From: Prevotella sp.
Lineage (GTDB): Bacteria; Bacteroidota; Bacteroidia; Bacteroidales; Bacteroidaceae
Length of the DNA stretch: 64,000 nucleotides
NCBI GenBank assembly: GCA_016291495.1
Contig: JAEEXI010000004.1
Location: 1-64,000, forward strand
Direction: 5' to 3'
Shown: positions 61,175-64,000 of the stretch, piece after piece
Numbering within the stretch: the stretch's first letter is position 1
Layout: every line of letters starts with the position of its first letter
Program-made: the position numbers and the translations under genes
The notes under the pieces: model-generated
What the model was told of the DNA's origin: nothing
Database searches by the model: none
Seen by the model: only the letters and a program-made list of their open reading frames with translations

Positions 61175-62380
61175 CTAGTAGAGGAAACCGAAGAGCCAGA
61201 GGGGAATGCGGCAGCCATGGCCTACCTCGGTGTTGTCGACACCAAGGAAGCTGTTGGGCTCGTCGGCAATCTGCTCGAAGGTCTTGCGACGGCCTCCAAT
61301 CTCAAAGAGGTATTTGTCGTTGACGTAGAAATCACCTTTCTTGGGGTACTTTACCTCGTTGTTTACAATGAGCTGGCTGTAGAAGAAGGTTTCGCGTTTG
61401 TTGCCTTTCTCGACACGGGGACAAAGGGCGTGCATGAGGTTGGGATTGCCCAAGAAGATCTTGTCGGGCTTGTTGAGGTACTTATAATTCTTGGGCTTGG
61501 AGGTGAGGAGGCCCAGGATTTGGGCTTTGTCGAGGGCATAGAGCATGCGGAGCCCCAGCTCATTGTTGGTGGCAAGGGCGGCCCATAGATCGGACATGGT
61601 GGGCTGGAAAGGTACGCGCTCGGAGATGATCATGAGGAGGCGCTTGACCTTCTGGATGGTCTCGAAGGTGACGTTCTCTACGGCAGGCAGGTCATCGTCG
61701 ATGACGACTCGGACGGTCTCGCGGAGGCGAGGGAAGAAGTCTTCGACGGACTCCTTATAGAAGGGGTAATAGCCGTGCTGGAGATAGGCCTCGAAGAGGG
61801 GAACGACCTTAATTTGACGGGTTATCTGCATGGCATAGCGCACGTGGTTCTGGAGGATGTCATCGAAGGTGAGGGCATCGTGGGTGAGGACTCCTTCGTA
61901 GGCTAGGAACTCACGGAAGGACATGCCATAGAGGGTGTATGTGGTCTGGCGACGCGAGAGATCGACCTTGGCATTGTCCATGATGAGGAGCGATGAGCTG
62001 GTGTAGACAATGCTCATGTCGGGATAGTTGTCGTAGATGTTCTTGAGGTTGACAGACCACTGGTCGTAGCGATGTACTTCGTCGAGGTAGAGACGCATGA
62101 TGCCGTGCTGGTAGGCCCAATCGACGAGATCCATGAGGGGGTGGGTGGCGAACCAGAGGTCGTCAAGAGAGGCATAGAGGGTCTGATCGACGTCCTGATA
62201 GTTTTCAAGGATGTGCTGCAGGAGCATGGTGGTCTTGCCCACGCCACGAGGGCCTTTGATGCCTATGAAGCGGGCATCCCAGTTGATTTGGGAATAGAGA
62301 TAACGCTTGAAGCGCAGGTCAATCTTGGAGAGCTTGCGATGATAGGTATCGAACAGGGGCTGTAATTCAACGAGTTCCAT
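61175..62380 (-). CDS. AAA_14/DUF4143-type ATPase
   Basis: A 401-aa AAA family protein: 'INWDARFIGIKGPRGVGKTTMLLQHIL' (Walker A), 'RLYLDEVHRYDQWSVNLKNIYDNYPDMSIVYTSSS' (Walker B with sensor), 'RRQTTYTLYGMSFREFLAYE', and a DUF4143-like C-terminal PD-(D/E)xK-fold end ('KGDFYVNDKYLFEIGGRRKTFEQI'). Very common in Bacteroidetes, function poorly defined. It has its own promoter and shares the strong terminator with the opposing genes. Confidence 0.9.
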   Translation of the reverse strand: MELVELQPLFDTYHRKLSKIDLRFKRYLYSQINWDARFIGIKGPRGVGKTTMLLQHILENYQDVDQTLYASLDDLWFATHPLMDLVDWAYQHGIMRLYLDEVHRYDQWSVNLKNIYDNYPDMSIVYTSSSLLIMDNAKVDLSRRQTTYTLYGMSFREFLAYEGVLTHDALTFDDILQNHVRYAMQITRQIKVVPLFEAYLQHGYYPFYKESVEDFFPRLRETVRVVIDDDLPAVENVTFETIQKVKRLLMIISERVPFQPTMSDLWAALATNNELGLRMLYALDKAQILGLLTSKPKNYKYLNKPDKIFLGNPNLMHALCPRVEKGNKRETFFYSQLIVNNEVKYPKKGDFYVNDKYLFEIGGRRKTFEQIADEPNSFLGVDNTEVGHGCRIPLWLFGFLY

Positions 62381-62421
62381 ATTTGTAGGGTTTTAATTTT
62401 TGACTTCGCAGTTTTACACCG

Positions 62422-62452
62422 CAAAGATACTATTTATATTTTAAACTGCAAA
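62422..62452 (-). promoter_or_regulatory. Promoter of the DUF4143 ATPase (minus strand)
   Basis: On the minus strand TATCTTTG (plus 62422-62429) is the -7 element and TTTG (plus 62449-62452) the -33 element with a 19-bp spacer. Confidence 0.75.
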
Positions 62453-62541
62453 GGAAAAGCAAATTTTTGTAGTTGAAAATGTAAAAATATGGCAATTCAG
62501 AAAAAATGTAAAAAAAAGGAGGATTTCTCGGGAAAAAGTTG

Positions 62542-62549
62542 TATCTTTA
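62542..62549 (+). promoter_or_regulatory. Probable -7 element for sodB
   Basis: TATCTTTA, one base off TAnnTTTG, 28 bp upstream of the superoxide dismutase start. The matching -33 element is not obvious. Confidence 0.5.
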
Positions 62550-62576
62550 CAGCATGAATCTAAAACAATAAAATGT

Positions 62577-63164
62577 ATGGGAAAGTTTGAATTGATGGCA
62601 TTGCCGTATGCGATAGATGCGCTGGAGCCGGTGATTAGCAGACAGACGCTGGAGTTTCATCATGGGAAGCATCTGGCGGGATATGTGAATAACCTCAACG
62701 GACTGTTGCCTGGAAGCGGATTCGAGGAGGATTCGCTAAAGGAGATCGTGATGAAGGCCTCTGGCGGCATACTGAATAATGCTGGGCAGATACTGAACCA
62801 CAATCTGTACTTCGGGCAGTTTACAGCGCCTAAGGCTGACAATGCGCCTACGGGTAAATTGGCTGAGGCCATCGTGCGCGACTTCGGATCGTTCGAGGCG
62901 TTTAAGGAGGGGTTCCAGAAAGCAGGGACTACACTCTTTGGCTCTGGTTGGGTGTGGCTGTCAGCAGACAAGGATGGTAAGCTGGTGATTACGCAGGAAG
63001 CGAATGCTGCGAACCCGGTACAGAAGGGGCTGAAACCATTGCTGACTTTCGATGTGTGGGAGCATGCGTATTATCTGGACTATCAGAACCGCCGTCCTGA
63101 TCACCTGACTGCACTGTGGCAGATTATTGATTGGGAAGTAATAGAAAGCAGGCTTTCTAAGTGA
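62577..63164 (+). CDS. sodB: Superoxide dismutase (Fe/Mn)
   Basis: A 195-aa Fe/Mn superoxide dismutase of normal length. The metal ligands are in 'EFHHGKHLAGYVNNLNG' (N-terminal His), 'ILNHNLYFGQF' (second His) and 'FDVWEHAYYLDYQNRR' (Asp and His). No signal peptide, so cytoplasmic. Iron, manganese or cambialistic use cannot be decided from sequence alone. Followed by a rubrerythrin gene, a pairing that fits oxidative-stress defence in an anaerobe. Confidence 0.96.
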   Translation: MGKFELMALPYAIDALEPVISRQTLEFHHGKHLAGYVNNLNGLLPGSGFEEDSLKEIVMKASGGILNNAGQILNHNLYFGQFTAPKADNAPTGKLAEAIVRDFGSFEAFKEGFQKAGTTLFGSGWVWLSADKDGKLVITQEANAANPVQKGLKPLLTFDVWEHAYYLDYQNRRPDHLTALWQIIDWEVIESRLSK

Positions 63165-63220
63165 AAAGCAATTTGTAAAGTTTACAGTTGATAGTTTAGA
63201 GTTTAAAGTCAGTTTTTAAC

Positions 63221-63255
63221 GGTAAACAGTAAACAGTAAACCGTAAACGGTAAAC
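63221..63255. repeat. Heptamer array RGTAAAC, 5 copies
   Basis: GGTAAAC, AGTAAAC, AGTAAAC, CGTAAAC and GGTAAAC; the unit is the reverse complement of the GTTTACY array at 58545. It lies in the gap between sodB and rubrerythrin. Confidence 0.85.
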
Positions 63256-63291
63256 TAACTCGACATTCGCAAGTAAGACTTGCTCAGTCTT

Positions 63292-63326
63292 AGAGGTGAG
63301 TGGAGAGAGGTAAGAGGTAAGAGAAT
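63292..63326. repeat. Heptamer array AGAGGTA, 5 copies
   Basis: AGAGGTG, AGTGGAG, AGAGGTA, AGAGGTA and AGAGAAT. It is complementary to the array at 63378-63405, so the two can pair in RNA. Confidence 0.8.
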
Positions 63327-63377
63327 AGCTGGATAAACTTAGAAAAATATAGGTAAAATGGAGTGTCAGAAGTAATC

Positions 63378-63405
63378 TCTCACCTCTCACCACTTACCTC
63401 TCACC
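63378..63405. repeat. Heptamer array TCTCACC, 4 copies
   Basis: TCTCACC, TCTCACC, ACTTACC and TCTCACC. The inverted partner of 63292-63326; together they could form a long hairpin upstream of the rubrerythrin start. Confidence 0.8.
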
Positions 63406-63463
63406 TCTTGAAAGTTGAGAATGTGAAACATGCGAAACTTGAATCAATTAACATTATAAAATT

Positions 63464-64000
63464 ATGAAAGAACTGAAAGGAACAAAGACCGAGCAGAACC
63501 TCAAGGAGGCTTTTGCTGGTGAGAGTATGGCAAGGAACAAGTACACGTATTTTGCTTCTAAGGCCAAGAAGGATGGATTTGTGCAGATTGCTGCTATCTT
63601 TGAAGAGACGGCTGCCAACGAGAAGGAACATGCCAAGATGTGGTATAAGTACCTGAATGGCGGTAGCGTGAGCGATACAAAGACAAACTTGGCTGATGCA
63701 GCCAATGGCGAGAACTTCGAGTGGACGGACATGTATGCGCGTATGGCCAAGGAGGCTCGCGAAGAGGGCTTTGAGGAGATTGCAGAGAAGTTCGAATTGG
63801 TGGGTGCCATCGAGAAGCACCACGAGGAGCGCTATCGTAAGTTACTGAAGAACATCGAGGATGCCATTGTCTTCTCGCGTGAGGGCGATGTCATCTGGCA
63901 GTGCAGCAACTGCGGACATATCGTCATTGGCAAGAAAGCTCCAGAGGTTTGTCCCGTGTGTGACCATCCGCAGAGCTACTTCCAGATTAAGGCGGAGAAC
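63464..64000 (+). CDS. rbr: Rubrerythrin, 3' end cut by window
   Basis: 179 codons are present with no stop before the window edge. The N-terminal diiron four-helix bundle has '[25 protein letters not shown]' and '[17 protein letters not shown]' with the carboxylate and His ligands, and a second ExxH-like '[14 protein letters not shown]'. A C-terminal rubredoxin-type FeS4 site with Cys-x2-Cys and Cys-x2-Cys follows ('[10 protein letters not shown]', '[11 protein letters not shown]'). Peroxide reduction in anaerobes; about 10-15 residues are probably missing. Confidence 0.95.
   Translation, partial: MKELKGTKTEQNLKEAFAGESMARNKYTYFASKAKKDGFVQIAAIFEETAANEKEHAKMWYKYLNGGSVSDTKTNLADAANGENFEWTDMYARMAKEAREEGFEEIAEKFELVGAIEKHHEERYRKLLKNIEDAIVFSREGDVIWQCSNCGHIVIGKKAPEVCPVCDHPQSYFQIKAEN

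Overview
The window looks like a chromosomal segment of a Bacteroidales bacterium, most likely Prevotella/Segatella-like. Many genes are preceded by the Bacteroidetes-type promoter (-33 TTTG, -7 TAnnTTTG). A large cell-surface protein ends in the Prevotella-style 'DLQGRRV...GLYIVNGKKVIIK' tail, and the glycan genes have Bacteroidales architecture. I saw no rRNA or tRNA genes.

Layout. (1) 1-2.0 kb: two small coupled hypothetical genes and a REP-associated (Y1/IS200-like) transposase. (2) 2.0-5.0 kb: an intact IS66 element with 22-bp perfect terminal inverted repeats, an 8-bp target duplication and tnpA/tnpB/tnpC; it sits only 26 bp upstream of the first glycan gene. (3) 5.0-41.3 kb: a ~35-kb, one-direction surface-polysaccharide locus. 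It encodes CDP-6-deoxyhexose enzymes, a Wzx flippase, an EpsG-like polymerase, at least six glycosyltransferases, two pyruvyl transferases, two FrhB-like iron-sulfur proteins (one fused to a hexapeptide acyltransferase), an amino-acid-activating/carrier-protein/SGNH module, rmlA/C/D without rmlB, the UDP-FucNAc set capEFG, and a WecA-like initiating phosphoglycosyltransferase. (4) 41.3-53.0 kb: a defence-island-like region. It holds a four-gene module (double-GHKL kinase, receiver protein, unknown protein, TaqI/Eco57I-type adenine methyltransferase), a beta-flower/collagen-like small protein, a truncated AAA ATPase, and a DRT type 3 pair of reverse transcriptases (Drt3a, Drt3b). A candidate structured ncRNA carrying ACACAC in a stem-closed loop follows drt3b. 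(5) 53-57.6 kb: a secreted Ig-like/T9SS-type protein with an elaborate leader, a 57-aa peptide gene, a GT2 gene and an orphan PqqD-like gene. (6) 57.5-61.1 kb: remnants of an integrated element (CHC2 primase-like gene eroded by repeats, RecA-like AAA ATPase, small genes). (7) 61.1-64 kb: an AAA_14/DUF4143-type ATPase, superoxide dismutase and a rubrerythrin cut by the window edge.

How it works together. Region 3 should make nucleotide sugars (a CDP-deoxyhexose, dTDP-rhamnose if rmlB lies elsewhere, UDP-L-FucNAc), start a lipid-linked repeat unit (WecA-like enzyme), extend and decorate it (pyruvate, possibly an amino-acyl or acyl group), flip it (Wzx) and polymerise it (EpsG-like). Region 4 is likely anti-phage.

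The most unusual window-wide signal is a set of short tandem arrays with a strict 7-nt period but a different unit sequence at each place. They occur in intergenic gaps, inside two genes, and over the stop codons of three genes. The DRT3 operon with its candidate ncRNA, the kinase/receiver/methyltransferase module and the adenylation/carrier module in the glycan locus are the other main points of interest.
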